A stretch of DNA of 64,000 bases. It comes from Rotaria socialis (taxonomy: Eukaryota; Rotifera; Eurotatoria; Philodinida; Philodinidae). The notes below the pieces were generated by a model. It saw only the letters and a program-made list of their open reading frames with translations, had not been told where the DNA came from and ran no database searches. Positions 48,072 through 59,262 of this stretch are shown here, in pieces. A program made the position numbers and the translations under genes. The DNA lies in assembly GCA_905331475.1 (NCBI GenBank), contig CAJNYU010000541.1:62001-126000 (forward strand), in the 5' to 3' direction. The first letter of the stretch is position 1, and each line of letters starts with the position of its first letter.

Positions 48072-49800
48072 TTAATATGGTTTTCTTTTATTGAACTTCT
48101 TCTTTGACCTTGTTTGTTGTTGATTATTCTCATTGGTATCATTTATTAATGACGGTTGCCATTGGACCAATTGTCCATCCTCACCACATGTATAAAGTGA
48201 AGATCGATAGGTAACGGCAGCACGTAATGTTTCAGAATGAGGTGAATCAATCGATAGTACAGTAGGTTGAGACTCGTTAGATAAGACTAACGTAATGTTC
48301 ATTTTCCCCATACGATCACACATTAGTAATGGCCAGTATGGTTTAGCCTCCTGTGGAATAGATGGTAATAAATCTTTAATATTACTATCAGCAAGTATAT
48401 CGACGATAGTTGCATGTGACGAAGAAAGATGATGAATAACTTTTGAAGGTTTTACTGATGAGTCCACATTATCCGCTGAGAGTAAATCGTAATCTGTATC
48501 GCCTTGTACAAGTAATTGTTCGTTGTCATCCAATGTTGACCAAATGAAAAATGCATTCGATGCAGTTATTGCGTATATTGTATTGTACTGAGAAAAACCA
48601 CACTTTGCAACAGGACCATTGGCATTGTAAACCTAGAAGAAAAAACATATTTTACTCTCTTTTTCTACATTAAGAATATAGAAAAAGAAATGATCCTCAA
48701 ACTATTTTTTTAAATTATCATTGTCATTAAGGTTTCTTGCCACGTACGTCAATCATATTTTACGAACAAGATGCATCATTCCATAGTCACAGGAAATGAA
48801 TTACAAATTTTCATACAAAATATCATCAAACATGAAGATTCTCGATTTATTTTCAAGCTTAGTACAAATAATAATAACACAACGGAGTTTGTTTGCTTAG
48901 CACAATGTATTTCTGATTTTTTAGTCGGATGCATTATTTATTTTCCTTGAGAATGCAATAAAATTAAGGTGTATCGATCAATTGTTGTGTCGTCTCGTGT
49001 GAATTTCTCTGAGAAGCACAAAAATAATTATTTATAAATATCATTTTTGAAAAGTGTGCCTTATGAACATTTATTTTGGTATGCGCATTAAATACCTGTT
49101 CAAGTGCATCGTCTTCAGTTGGTTTTGATACATCATATACACAAACAAGACCATCTGTTGAGCCACTTAACAATTTATTTGAATTCATTCGAGAGAATTT
49201 AACCTGAATAATATCATCAGAATGGGATTCTGTATAATATCCTAATAGTTGTTTATTTATTGGTGCTCGTAAATCCCAAAACGAAATCCCAACATTTTCA
49301 TCACCTTTAAGTTCCGTACCAGCAGCAACTAAATGATCTTCATTATTACATGTAACCGATAAAAATTCATGTGTATCAGCGCAACCATTTAATTGAATTG
49401 TTTCTAATTGTGGTGTTCTTGTATCCCAAGCAAGAACTAAATTTTTGTTTGTCGAAGCAAATAAGGTATAAGGTGAAACATAAGCATATTGAAGAGAATG
49501 AAGTTTTAGTGGCGATGAAGAATTATTATTGTCAAAATTGTTTGAAGTTGACGAAAGAGATGAAACCGGTTTTAATGTTGATGCATCAAACAATTGAATT
49601 GTATTTGGAATAGTAAGCACAGCGATATGATTATTGGTACTATTTAAAGTAAGATCAGTTGCATAACAGTCACTTGTTTCAGGCGAAGATCGTACGGAGC
49701 TTTTGTTTTTATAAGAAAGCGGTGTCGTCGATGAAGAACATGAATGTGAACTTACTGGCTTGAGTTTCATATCTGAAATATTCTGAATAAAACATGCCAT
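48072..49800 (-). CDS. WDR89: WD40-repeat protein, WDR89 homologue
   Basis: Two exons on the minus strand, 49800-49096 and 48632-48072, joined in phase 0 (ALEQ|VYNANGPV) across a 462-bp intron; 421 residues against 387 in human WDR89. WD-repeat features include LVLAWDTRTPQ, VGISFWDLRAP, the segment LLSGSTDGLVCVYDVSKPTEDDALEQ and a late repeat with LYTCGEDGQLVQW. GSTDGLV.V.D.SK..E.DAL is specific to WDR89. Its cellular function is poorly known; the fold is a beta-propeller scaffold. The C-terminus is Lys/Arg-rich (SKKKFNKRKPY). An acceptor-like ATCAG lies six bases before the ATG at 49800. Confidence 0.92.
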
Positions 49801-50020
49801 TAACCCTGATATTATAGAATAAATAATTAGTTCTCAGATGAAAATATTTATCGTTTTATCATTTATTTTGAATTTGTACCTTCCGTTCAAGTTAGATTAT
49901 ATGTAGAAACAGTTAACCTTATTTTATTTGTTTTCAGTGCTTTAAAGTATAATATTAAATTAAATCATCTATTTTGAAGTTTATTCTTTTCTTCTTTAGT
50001 TTCTTTTTGTTGTTGAATAG

Positions 50021-50053
<33 letters not shown>

Positions 50054-50142
50054 CGTACATGAATAGAAAAAGAAAACAACATACAGGAACACTTTATGAT
50101 ATTACTGTCTATTGATATTAATTTCTTTTTTGCTTTCAACGC
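49801..50142. other. Short spacer with AAC microsatellite
   Basis: This 342-bp gap between EMC6 and WDR89, both on the minus strand, holds a CAA/AAC trinucleotide run at about 50022-50054 and no gene. It must contain the EMC6 3' end and the WDR89 promoter or trans-splice region. Confidence 0.7.
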
Positions 50143-50568
50143 CTAATAAACATGAACCATTCCATAGAGAAATGTCCAAAAGAGTACATAAGTAAGAAGA
50201 CCATTAAAGAATCCATTGACGAAGACATGATTTAAACCGGTAAAAAACTTGCGATGTTCATGTCGAATAAAGATAAATATAAGTAACGAGAGTAGAAACA
50301 TTGAAAAGCCATAAAAGAGAAATCCTTTATAGGACGTAAGACCAATTATACCAGCAACACAACCAGATAGCGCGCTAACAGATGTACGACATTGTTCAAG
50401 GCTATTTTCATTATAACGAACAGCGATGTCACTATATAAAATGGATTCAACTTTTCGTTTATTGTGAGGAGCGGATGGTATTGTTGCACCAGTTGATGAC
50501 GAACCTGATTGAGCAACAGAGCTTGCAGCTGCGGAGCGACGAATTTGCATTTCACTATTTGTTGACAT
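50143..50568 (-). CDS. EMC6: EMC6, ER membrane protein complex subunit 6
   Basis: Intronless gene for 141 residues (human EMC6 has 110); the extra length is a Ser/Ala-rich N-terminus. The conserved core reads CRTSVSALSGCVAGIIGLTS, followed by hydrophobic spans and the strongly conserved C-terminus GLLTYVLFWTFLYGMVHVY, nearly identical to the vertebrate protein. EMC6 is a three-span subunit of the EMC insertase, which places tail-anchored and multipass proteins in the ER membrane. It lies in a tight minus-strand run with USP5 upstream (336-bp gap) and WDR89 downstream. Confidence 0.97.
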   Translation of the reverse strand: MSTNSEMQIRRSAAASSVAQSGSSSTGATIPSAPHNKRKVESILYSDIAVRYNENSLEQCRTSVSALSGCVAGIIGLTSYKGFLFYGFSMFLLSLLIFIFIRHEHRKFFTGLNHVFVNGFFNGLLTYVLFWTFLYGMVHVY

Positions 50569-50904
50569 TGTTTAATAATTTTGATCGTGCGAAACTGATA
50601 ATGACTAAAATTAGAAAAGCATACCGATTCATAAAAATTAATTAGTTAATTTCTTTTTGCTTACTAATAAACAGTGTAAATATCAGAATTTGTAAATATT
50701 ATGCATCTAAGAACAAAAAATAGAAAACAAAACAAAATTTCATGATTTTGATGTCATGGATGTTAACATTGCTGTTCTTAACAATAATAAACAACCGATA
50801 AATTTTTTACTTATAAAAAAAAAAAGAGGAAACAAATCATCAATGTAAAAATCAGAAGAGAACAATGAAACTAGAGTTATTTTTTGTTGGATTTTGAATC
50901 CACA
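50569..50904. other. Short spacer between EMC6 and USP5
   Basis: A 336-bp AT-rich gap holding the EMC6 promoter and the USP5 3' end. No other feature is visible. Confidence 0.6.
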
Positions 50905-53900
50905 TTAAACCGTTTCGCGTTTGTATAAGTAAAGATAAGCTAAATCTTTGGGTGGATGTTCAGATAATGCAACAACTTCATCATTGAATATAACCCAACG
51001 ATTATCTTTAAGAATATGTGCCACATAATGGCCCGATGATGGATGATTACCAATATGTGAAATAAAAGCCACAAGTCGGTATTTACCAGTACCATCACGA
51101 TATGTTTGTTTATTTTCTTGTGCAGGTGCAGAAGTTGTCGGAGGTAATGATTCAAAGGATGCATTTGAAGTGGAACTATCTTCAGGCGTATTTAGAGCCC
51201 AATCAACAGCTGCTTCAACATTATTGCTCATTAATGATAATGCACGAAGAGCATGATCACGTGAAAAACCCATTGACATAATAATACCAATACTTTCTTC
51301 GTCCACCTATTATATACGTACATAAATAGAAACACTAACGTAAGTCAAAGAGAAAACAGTTAACTTACAGGTGGTGTTTGAGTTTGTTCAACACGAGCTT
51401 TTTTACTTGGTGCTTGATATGGTGTATCAAAATCTGGATCTGATTGATGTTCAAATACCCAGTTCATAGCCGCTTCAATATCATTATTGCCTGTGTTGAT
51501 TAATGCTCGTTTACAACCGTCCATCGAAAAACCCATATCAACAAGTTGTTGTAAAAGAACTTCATTCACATGAATATTCGATTGTGAACTAGATGATTGT
51601 CCTGTTGCTTCATCATCTTAATAATAATCAAAGATTCTTAGTTTTTTTTTAGTGAAAAAAGAAAAAATGTTCGATTTACCATCAGTTACTAATGTTTCAC
51701 CCGGTTGTAATCCAGATGCACGTAATGAATTCAGATCAAGTGTATCAGGTACTTCCATTGAAACATCAATTTTTTTCGGTGTCCAATCAGCATTAAATGT
51801 ATATTTTTTCAATTGAACAACAAGATAATCAGGAAAAGTTAAAAATTTTTGAGTTTTTTTTATTGTTGTCGTACGTCCATGTTGAGGTAATTTATAATCA
51901 TTTATTTCTTCGGGTTCAGCCCACTGAGATATGGCTTCCTGAAGTGGAATAATTGGACGTATAACTGGTAAGTCATTTATTCTGTTGCCTTGCTTTTCCA
52001 TATCCTCTTTCAATTTATTATATTCATGTACTTCATGCTGATTTTTTGCCGAGAATAATGGAACATTCAAACGAAACATGGACTCATTACGTGCTAAATA
52101 TCGTACTTGATTGGTTTCAGGATAATGAATACGTTCTTCAAGTTCGAATTGAAAACAAGTACTTGGATCAAATGTTGGATCTGGTGTTGGATCCTTCTTA
52201 CAATGATTATGCACTTGTTCGAGATAATATTGAAGAAATTCTGCAGCATCCTGTTGCTGTTTTGTACCGAAATCAGCATGATTACGACCAATTAATAAAC
52301 GAAACATTTGCGGACGAATCACTGATGGTGCTTGTAATGATGCATCAACATTAGCTGGAATTTCTTTTGAGTAAACACCCGATAAAAGACCATGAGCTAA
52401 TTTTGCTGTTTGTGCATTAAAATCATTTGCGGGATCTTTAGCCTTATCAAAGTAAAAATCACTATTTTTGTAATATTTTTCTTGAAAATCTTTTAGAGTA
52501 AACAAAACTTGCATAACTGAATTCAAATAACATGAATTTCCTAAATTTCTCATTCCCGTATAACCTGAAAACAAACAAATAAATTATTGAAAGAAACAAA
52601 AACACTCAATTATAAGCTTCAGTACCTGGTCCATGAACAGGTTGTAATTTTGAATTTGCTTCTTCAATCATAGAGGCTTCACCAAATTTTTGATTCAATT
52701 CAATTTCTAAATCAGCCATTGATCGATCACTTTTTTCCATTTTAAGCATATTGATTCCCCAATGTGATAGACGAACAGCCAGGTTTGGATCTTCAACCAT
52801 ATCATCTTCATCATATGAATAAATATCAGCACCTTTGGCTGTAATTGTTCCTAAAAAATAATAAAGGTTATCTCAAAAAGTGTTGGAATGATTCAGATCG
52901 AGTAGAATTTTCTAAATTCTAGCGAATGTTTTTAGAGAAAGGGACTGGTAAAACGAGATCGGCCATTTTTGAATCTATCGAGCCTTCTGTAACTCAATAG
53001 AGGATAATTTCGTCTTAAATTCGACTGGTGAAAAGACAATTTTTCAATTTCCTACAGTGTTCCTCGGGTGGTTGAAAAAATGAATAAATCATTTGTCCAA
53101 TTACTATCTGGATTACTCGTTTTATTGATTCGTGAATGTGAGAAAAACTAATATATTTGATCACAAATAACGTGGGCTACAAAAGTAATTGATTTTAACC
53201 TTGAATTTGATGGGGAGAAACAAGGGTCTAACTCGATCGACTGAAATGAGTTGTAAAATAACTAACCAAGTTTGACAGCCAATGGATATTTTGTTCTATA
53301 ATAATGTTCGGCAGCATGATTGTTTCCACCGGTACCATCGAAAAATTTCCTTCCACATAAAATAGCTCCGTCGGTTAAGTTAAGCCATAAATTTTCTTTC
53401 AAATCGCATTGATCACATTGCCAACCACTTGGTGGAATTTTTCGACCATTAACTAATTGTTCTAATGTTTGACTATGCTTTGTTATTCGACGAATTTCAC
53501 CATTCCATGTTGCATTCATAAGCGAACGTTCTTCTTTTAGAAATGCTGAATCAGCAGCTATAATAGCATCGGCTGAGTTCTTAACAAATTCAGGTAATTG
53601 ACTAACTTCATCGGGATAGGGAATAGTTACATCTGGATGAATATAAATTGCATATTTTTCTTCAAATATAAATCGATTTGATTGATTTACATCAAAACCA
53701 CCTTCAATACCAATAGCCAATTTTGTTATTTTAGTTGGTTCAACATTGGCATCGATTGGCACTGGTTTTCGTCTTCGTAAAATATGTAAAAAAACATTTT
53801 TTCCTGGATTATTTCTACAATGTCGTTCGAGATGAGCTTTTCCTACTCCACGAAATGTTGACATACAAATATAAAGACCATTTTCAGATTCTGGATTATC

Positions 53901-53978
53901 GAATGAATAAAGACATTCATCTTTATATATATTATCATTTGCACCAGCAACACGAACGTTTCTATATGTATCAGCCAT
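50905..53978 (-). CDS. USP5: USP5/USP13 ubiquitin carboxyl-terminal hydrolase (isopeptidase T)
   Basis: Five exons on the minus strand (53978-53267, 52850-52626, 52564-51680, 51616-51369, 51306-50905) give 823 residues, against 835-858 in human USP5. The enzyme disassembles free polyubiquitin chains. Order: an N-terminal region; ZnF-UBP (about 180-270) with GWQCDQCDLKENLWLNLTDG and FFDGTGGNNHAAEHY, which reads the free ubiquitin C-terminus; catalytic Cys in GNSCYLNSVMQ (about 324); two UBA domains (LVDMGFSMDGCKRALINTGN at about 630-665 and IMSMGFSRDHALRAL at about 696-735); and catalytic His in SSGHYVAHI (about 785). All key residues are present. The first intron is 416 bp, the others 60-70. 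An acceptor-like ATTTTAG ends at 53989, ten bases before the ATG. USP5 and USP13 cannot be separated by eye. Confidence 0.97.
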
Positions 53979-54644
53979 GATAGTTAATCTAAAATTCAAA
54001 TGAATTTAAAAATATTGACAAAAGATTATGAATACTGTTTAAAACAAAGCAATAAAATTTTTATGTACAAAGACTAGAAAAGGAAAACATCAGTAATTTA
54101 AGCAAAGTTTTCTTTTGGCAGAGTTGAATAAAGTTCGTTTAGTTAACTGATAAAAATGTTGTAAAATAAACGAAACTTGATATATGTATAATTCATCACG
54201 TGTAAGTCATTGTCATAATGTTTAGAAATAAAGATATATGATGCACACTTTTTGATTGGAAAAGAAAATAAGTTTTTACATATCAGCAGTTCAATTACAA
54301 ACGAAGCAAAATTCGTATCCAGGATGAACTTTAAAATCTGCATAGACTAGTGTTTATAAATAATTTTTAGCGTCAAAATAATTGCCGTGAGACCATCGAG
54401 AACTATGTCTAACATGTTAGAGTAGTCGAAAACAATAGTACTGAGCAAAAGTTTATCGAATCGAAGCTCATATAGATCTATCTGATTCTATTGCAAACTA
54501 AAAGGTTTTACTAAGGAATACTATTTTGAATCGTTTTTAGGATAAATCGATAAGCTCTATATTACTTCTGCCGAAAAGAAAGGCCTATACTCAAATATTG
54601 ACTTTTCAACACCTTATTGTTGATTGCACAAAAACAAAAGTTTA
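53979..54644. other. Intergenic, no gene seen
   Basis: A 666-bp AT-rich spacer between the USP5 start and the RIC3 3' end. No repeat or RNA gene is visible. Confidence 0.5.
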
Positions 54645-56293
54645 TTATTGGCATTTTCTTCTTCGTAAAGTATTTTCGTCTTCATTGGGTAAAGATTGGT
54701 CTTGTTCTAACGATGCATTACTACTGCTTAATGATTGTGAATGATTACGTTGATGCCATTCCTGTACTTTAGTTCGACTATCAGTCGTCGGTGGTTCTGG
54801 TCTATTAGTTTTATCTATTTCATAATCATCAACTTCATCATGATCAGATCCATAATTCGTCTCCATAATACCATATCGCTCAGATGATACTTCTGATTCA
54901 TCGCCATTATCTTCTTCTTCATTGGAAATTTCTTCATCATCACCGTCGTCGTCGTCATACGATGATGATGAAGAACTTTCTTCTTGTTTGTTCGATGACT
55001 TTTGTTCGTCTTGTTGTACTGATTCATCATCATCACTACCAGAATTTTCTGCATCATTCATACTATCTTCTTCACTTTCATCATTTGATCTTGGTAATCG
55101 ATGATATTCTTCATCATTATTAAAATTCTACAATAATACAAAATTAACAAAAAAAATATGATTCTTCCTTTTTAAAATTTACCGGTTCCTTTTGTTTGAC
55201 TGATTTTTGAGCAATTCCAGTCAATTCATGTACTTTACTCGAAACCGTATTGATTGTATTTAAAATTTGATACATTTGAGCTTCAGTTGAAGCCAAACGA
55301 TCTTGTAGTTGAGATACTTCATGCTGAGTTAAATTTTTTCGAGTTCGATCTGTTCCAAGTTTTGAATTAATAAATGATAATGAATGTTTCATTTCATCAA
55401 GAGCATGATACACTAGAAAAATGATAAAGTTAAAACAAAAACTCGAAATCAAACATCGTAAAAACAAACTTTCTCTTTGTTCAGTTGTAGCTTTTTGTTC
55501 AATTTCGAATTCTTTGTGTCTTCTCGCTTTTAAATATTCTACATAATCAGGATCTAATCCTAAACAATAGGTCTTTCATAATAATCAAAAAAACAGTCAC
55601 ATATGAACAAAAACTCATACCAGCATATGAATCTTCATTTTCTTGTTCATCTTCACTACGATCATGATTAACTTCATATTTAAATTTTCTTTTTTCACTA
55701 TTCCAATGAATATTATTAGGTGAATATTGATTTCTTATTTTCTTTTCTTTGCTATTTCGACTACCCCAATACTAAAATAAGTACAGAAATTATCTAAATC
55801 AATAACACAAGATTATTTTTGACGTACTTTGCAACAAGTATAAATGAGAAAAACTCCAATGCCAACAGTATACATTGGCAAAGCAAAAGTCACATTTGAT
55901 TTCGGGTTATGTTCTTCGATCGATGAATGTTCTGGAATATTAGAACCATGATTAGGTATTCTCGTATTTAAAAATTCATCATGGTTATCTGGTGAAGAAT
56001 CCTGAAATAAATTCAAAATAAAAAGTTGAGCTCTGTATAGAAATAGAATTAGACTTGTTTACTTCATTATGGTCACTTTGAGGTATTGTTGATTGCACTC
56101 GTTGAAAATCTGAAATATAAAAGTAACTTAATTTGTTAAAGTTAGAAGAGAAAAATGACTCACATTCATTCATATGAGGGTTCGGTGATGGTGATCTTGG
56201 ACGAAATAATGGCAAAATAATTCGTGGTATAAGAACAGCACAACAACCGAATAGAATAGCCCACAAAATATTCGATCGAGCGAAAAGAGACAT
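54645..56293 (-). CDS. RIC3: RIC3-like nicotinic acetylcholine receptor chaperone
   Basis: Seven exons on the minus strand (56293-56164, 56109-56063, 56001-55828, 55771-55621, 55559-55470, 55412-55183, 55127-54645) give 434 residues; human RIC3 has about 369. RIC3 is an ER protein that aids folding and assembly of acetylcholine and serotonin receptors. Visible: an N-terminal hydrophobic segment (SNILWAILFGCCAVLIPRII), a Pro-rich luminal loop, a second membrane span (ALPMYTVGIGVFLIYTCCK, about 96-117), then a coiled coil (HEVSQLQDRLASTEAQMYQI, about 230-275). A long acidic Ser/Glu/Asp tail follows, ending TLRRRKCQ, which parallels the LRKR-type ending of vertebrate RIC3. The order TM, loop, TM, coiled coil, acidic tail is that of the family. 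Start: ATG at 56293; an upstream in-frame codon is only TTG. Confidence 0.85.
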
Positions 56294-57406
56294 TGTATAG
56301 TTACTCGTCAAACATAGCTATATTTAATAACGATATTAAAGGATTTCAATCGGATGTGACAGAACACGATTGCTACTGCAATAGTAGTAAGTAGTAACTT
56401 CTATTTTACTTATTCAGAAAAATTGATAAACAACGATTCCAATCATGGTTATATAGATGTCGTACATCATCATTGTATGTGAAATAAATAAAATGCTTTC
56501 TTTTCCACATAGACTATATTTCATTTAGTATAGTGACTGAATCTAGTCATGATGAAAATTAATTTAGAAACTCATCGTCATGTCAAAGTCTCTACAGGTA
56601 ACAAAAACATTGTAATTTTGTTTTTGAAAATTAGAAATATTCAACTTCTCACTGCATATCTTCGTGACGCTTACTATAGCATGACAAACACAATTTTTTT
56701 GTAATCGAAAAGTCATATCAAGCGCAAAAATCAACTCATTTCATAGATAAACAGTCATAGTTATTCCATTGTAGAAAACGTGTCATTCTATTCATAAAAA
56801 ACTTACATGATATTATCTTAATCTCTACGTTGTACAAAAATAATAATAAAAAGAAAATGATTGACGAGGCATTGGTCGACATACAGGTTTTTTTATATGC
56901 ATTAGAGATAGTCTCGTCTGACACCGTGAAACTTGAATTGAAAACGTATTTGAATTTATTCTGAAAAATTTAGTCTCTATCAACTTTTGAGTACTTGATA
57001 GCCACTATCAAGAAAACAGTTCTAAACGGTCCGATAGATTTGGATTAGGATTATGTTTCAACAAGCTAGAGAAATTTTTTATGTCATACACCAATAAATG
57101 GAACATAAGCAATTAAAAATATAACATATAATATAATCATTTATTGGGGCGATATAGCCTAGCATGAGTGTAAAAGAACAAAACTTTACAACTCTATCAC
57201 GGTCGATCTATTGCAGTATATCTGTGACCAGTTTTGTATTTATATAAAACGAGACCTAACTTATTTAATGAATTCCTTTGTTACTTTCAATTCTCTATAG
57301 AAAAGCGAAGAAGTATTATATGACAAAGAGTTAAGTTTAATGATATAATCAGGTTACTAATGTAAGTAATCCAATAGACAGCCTCAGAGAACATAATTCC
57401 CAATAC
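56294..57406. other. Intergenic, no gene seen
   Basis: AT-rich DNA upstream of RIC3, presumably its promoter, running up to a transposon insertion. No supported frame. Confidence 0.5.
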
Positions 57407-57414
57407 TTTTCAGT

Positions 57415-57451
57415 CACTGGCGGATCTACCAGTTCTGCTACCCGGCGCTCG

Positions 57452-57485
<34 letters not shown>

Positions 57486-58053
57486 NNNNNNNNNNCGGGA
57501 CAACGACATATTTTTAAAGGCTTACATATTATTGGAAGGTCGAAAATAAAATGAATAACCGAAGGGAATCGGAAAACTATAATTGATTGTCATCATCTTG
57601 AATATTACGTAAGTAGTAAATCAAAAAGTATAAATAGCGTTTGTTCGTTTTCAGCTTCATTTCTGTCTTTTTTAAAGTGCTACCCGAAATGTTTCTGTGA
57701 TTCTTGTATTCACCAAATCATACCTTTCAATAAGAAAATAAACCACAAGATGTTGGTGTGCAAACGTTCGAAAACTGTTTTCGTTTAACAATAAAAGTTC
57801 CACAAAAAATCATGACAATAAGTAATTAGAAAATCTGGTTAATTATAACTAATTTGCATCGATGAATTCGCTAAGTTCAGTCGTCGAGTTGTTTGTTCCA
57901 TGAAATTATAGATATATTGCGGAAAAATTAAATAAGCAATGGAAAGAAAACTGTAGTACTTTGATTTATATATTTTCGAAAAACATTTCTCTGCGTCGTA
58001 CTATATAATTTAGAAAGCGCCGCGCCCTCTAAAAATTTCTGGATCCGTCACTG
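57415..58053. mobile_element. Non-autonomous hAT-like DNA transposon (contains assembly gap)
   Basis: Ends CACTGGCGGATC (left) and GATCCGTCACTG (right) are inverted, imperfect copies of each other. The element is flanked by a perfect 8-bp direct repeat TTTTCAGT at 57407-57414 and 58054-58061, the target-site duplication length of hAT elements. CAGTGRCGGATCC-type ends followed by a C/G-rich run are common in hAT-derived elements. The interior has no transposase. It includes a run of 33 G (57453-57485) and an N gap (57486-57495), so its true length is unknown. The intact duplication suggests a fairly recent insertion. Confidence 0.85.
57486..57495. other. Assembly gap (10 N) after a poly-G tract
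   Basis: Ten unknown bases directly after 33 G. The gap length is probably a placeholder, and the G run itself may be a sequencing artefact. Confidence 0.98.
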
Positions 58054-58977
58054 TTTTCAGTGATCATCATTCTTAAAAATTTTCATCTGAAAAACATCTC
58101 AGATAGTTCGAGAGAAGCTCAAATTACTGATTACAACCATGTAATATAAGTGCATTACTAATTGTACTACAGTGTTCTGAAGAATATCGTTCGGACGGTA
58201 AATTCGAGTATGCATATCAAGTGTATGACCTGAAGAGATCAAAGCTGCACCACTAAATTACAATGAACGACGAACTTTGTTTATATGATTGTAATCAAGG
58301 CCTCGGGCGTCATTGATCCAGATAATTATTAGTCTTTCTTTTAACAAAAGCGTTATTTTCCCACAGCTCGTATGACTTTTTCACGGATCATATTATCGAA
58401 TTTTTTTTCTATTTTCCAACAGAGCTGTTTTTGTGATTACCATGCCCAAGTTCATACGTCATTTATATGTTTACTCGCAGTGCAACTCTCAAATGAATTT
58501 GAAGAGAAGCTTTTTCTAATATTATTTTTACTATGTTGCAGACAATAAGAAGCTACAAAAGCTATTAGAAAAATGTGACTGATCCCTTTTGGTCTCAGAA
58601 AGTGGCAGCAGATGTGCTAACATAAATCGAACATTACATATTAGTTAATTTTTTTCTTTTTTTCTTTCATACTACACTCGATAACTTCAACCAATTTATA
58701 ACGTAGAATATTTTAGATCGCACGCATTCTCGTGCTGTGAATATTTTATTTTTTTTTACGTATTCTATAAAAAAAAAAGAACTCTGTGACACTTATTCAA
58801 TGATAGTTCGAGTACGCACTTACAATTCAATTTAATACCTTTTCTTCTTGATAATACGTGTATTAACTTAAAGCTATAAAACATCGAAATCATCTCAAGA
58901 TTTCTCATTCGGAAAAAATATCTTCGTGATGTTGGTGATATTTTTTTAGTCTAATTAAAAAGATAAAATAAATTCTA

Positions 58978-59262
58978 ATGAAAGTGGTTGAGCGCCAATT
59001 TTCAATTCGGCAAATATCATCAACAATTATTCTCATAATGCAAACATCCGAATTTCAAATGAAAGCTTATATAAATGACGGTTTGAATCAGCAACATGGC
59101 TTAGATAGTCCAGAAGGATCAGCTGCATTGCTACAAGCAAACAAACCTGAAGTTGACGACACCGATATTCAAAAGGCACGAATTCTTGATAAAGCTGACA
59201 TGCAACAAACCACCACACAATCGTTTAAAGTTGAAAATCAAAAGAAAAATACTTCTCGCTAA
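58978..59262 (+). CDS. Candidate small protein gene, 94 residues, unknown function
   Basis: An intronless frame from ATG at 58978 to TAA at 59260-59262. Its second half is hydrophilic (Gln/Asp/Lys/Ala: SPEGSAALLQANKPEVDDTD, KADMQQTTTQSF) with ordinary composition; the start could also be the internal ATG at 59038. A TTTTTTTAG acceptor-like site ends at 58949, 28 bases before the first ATG, as at recognised genes in this window. An AATAAAG motif lies about 35 bases after the stop. No domain is recognised. These flanking signals make it better than the other short frames nearby. Confidence 0.45.
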   Translation: MKVVERQFSIRQISSTIILIMQTSEFQMKAYINDGLNQQHGLDSPEGSAALLQANKPEVDDTDIQKARILDKADMQQTTTQSFKVENQKKNTSR

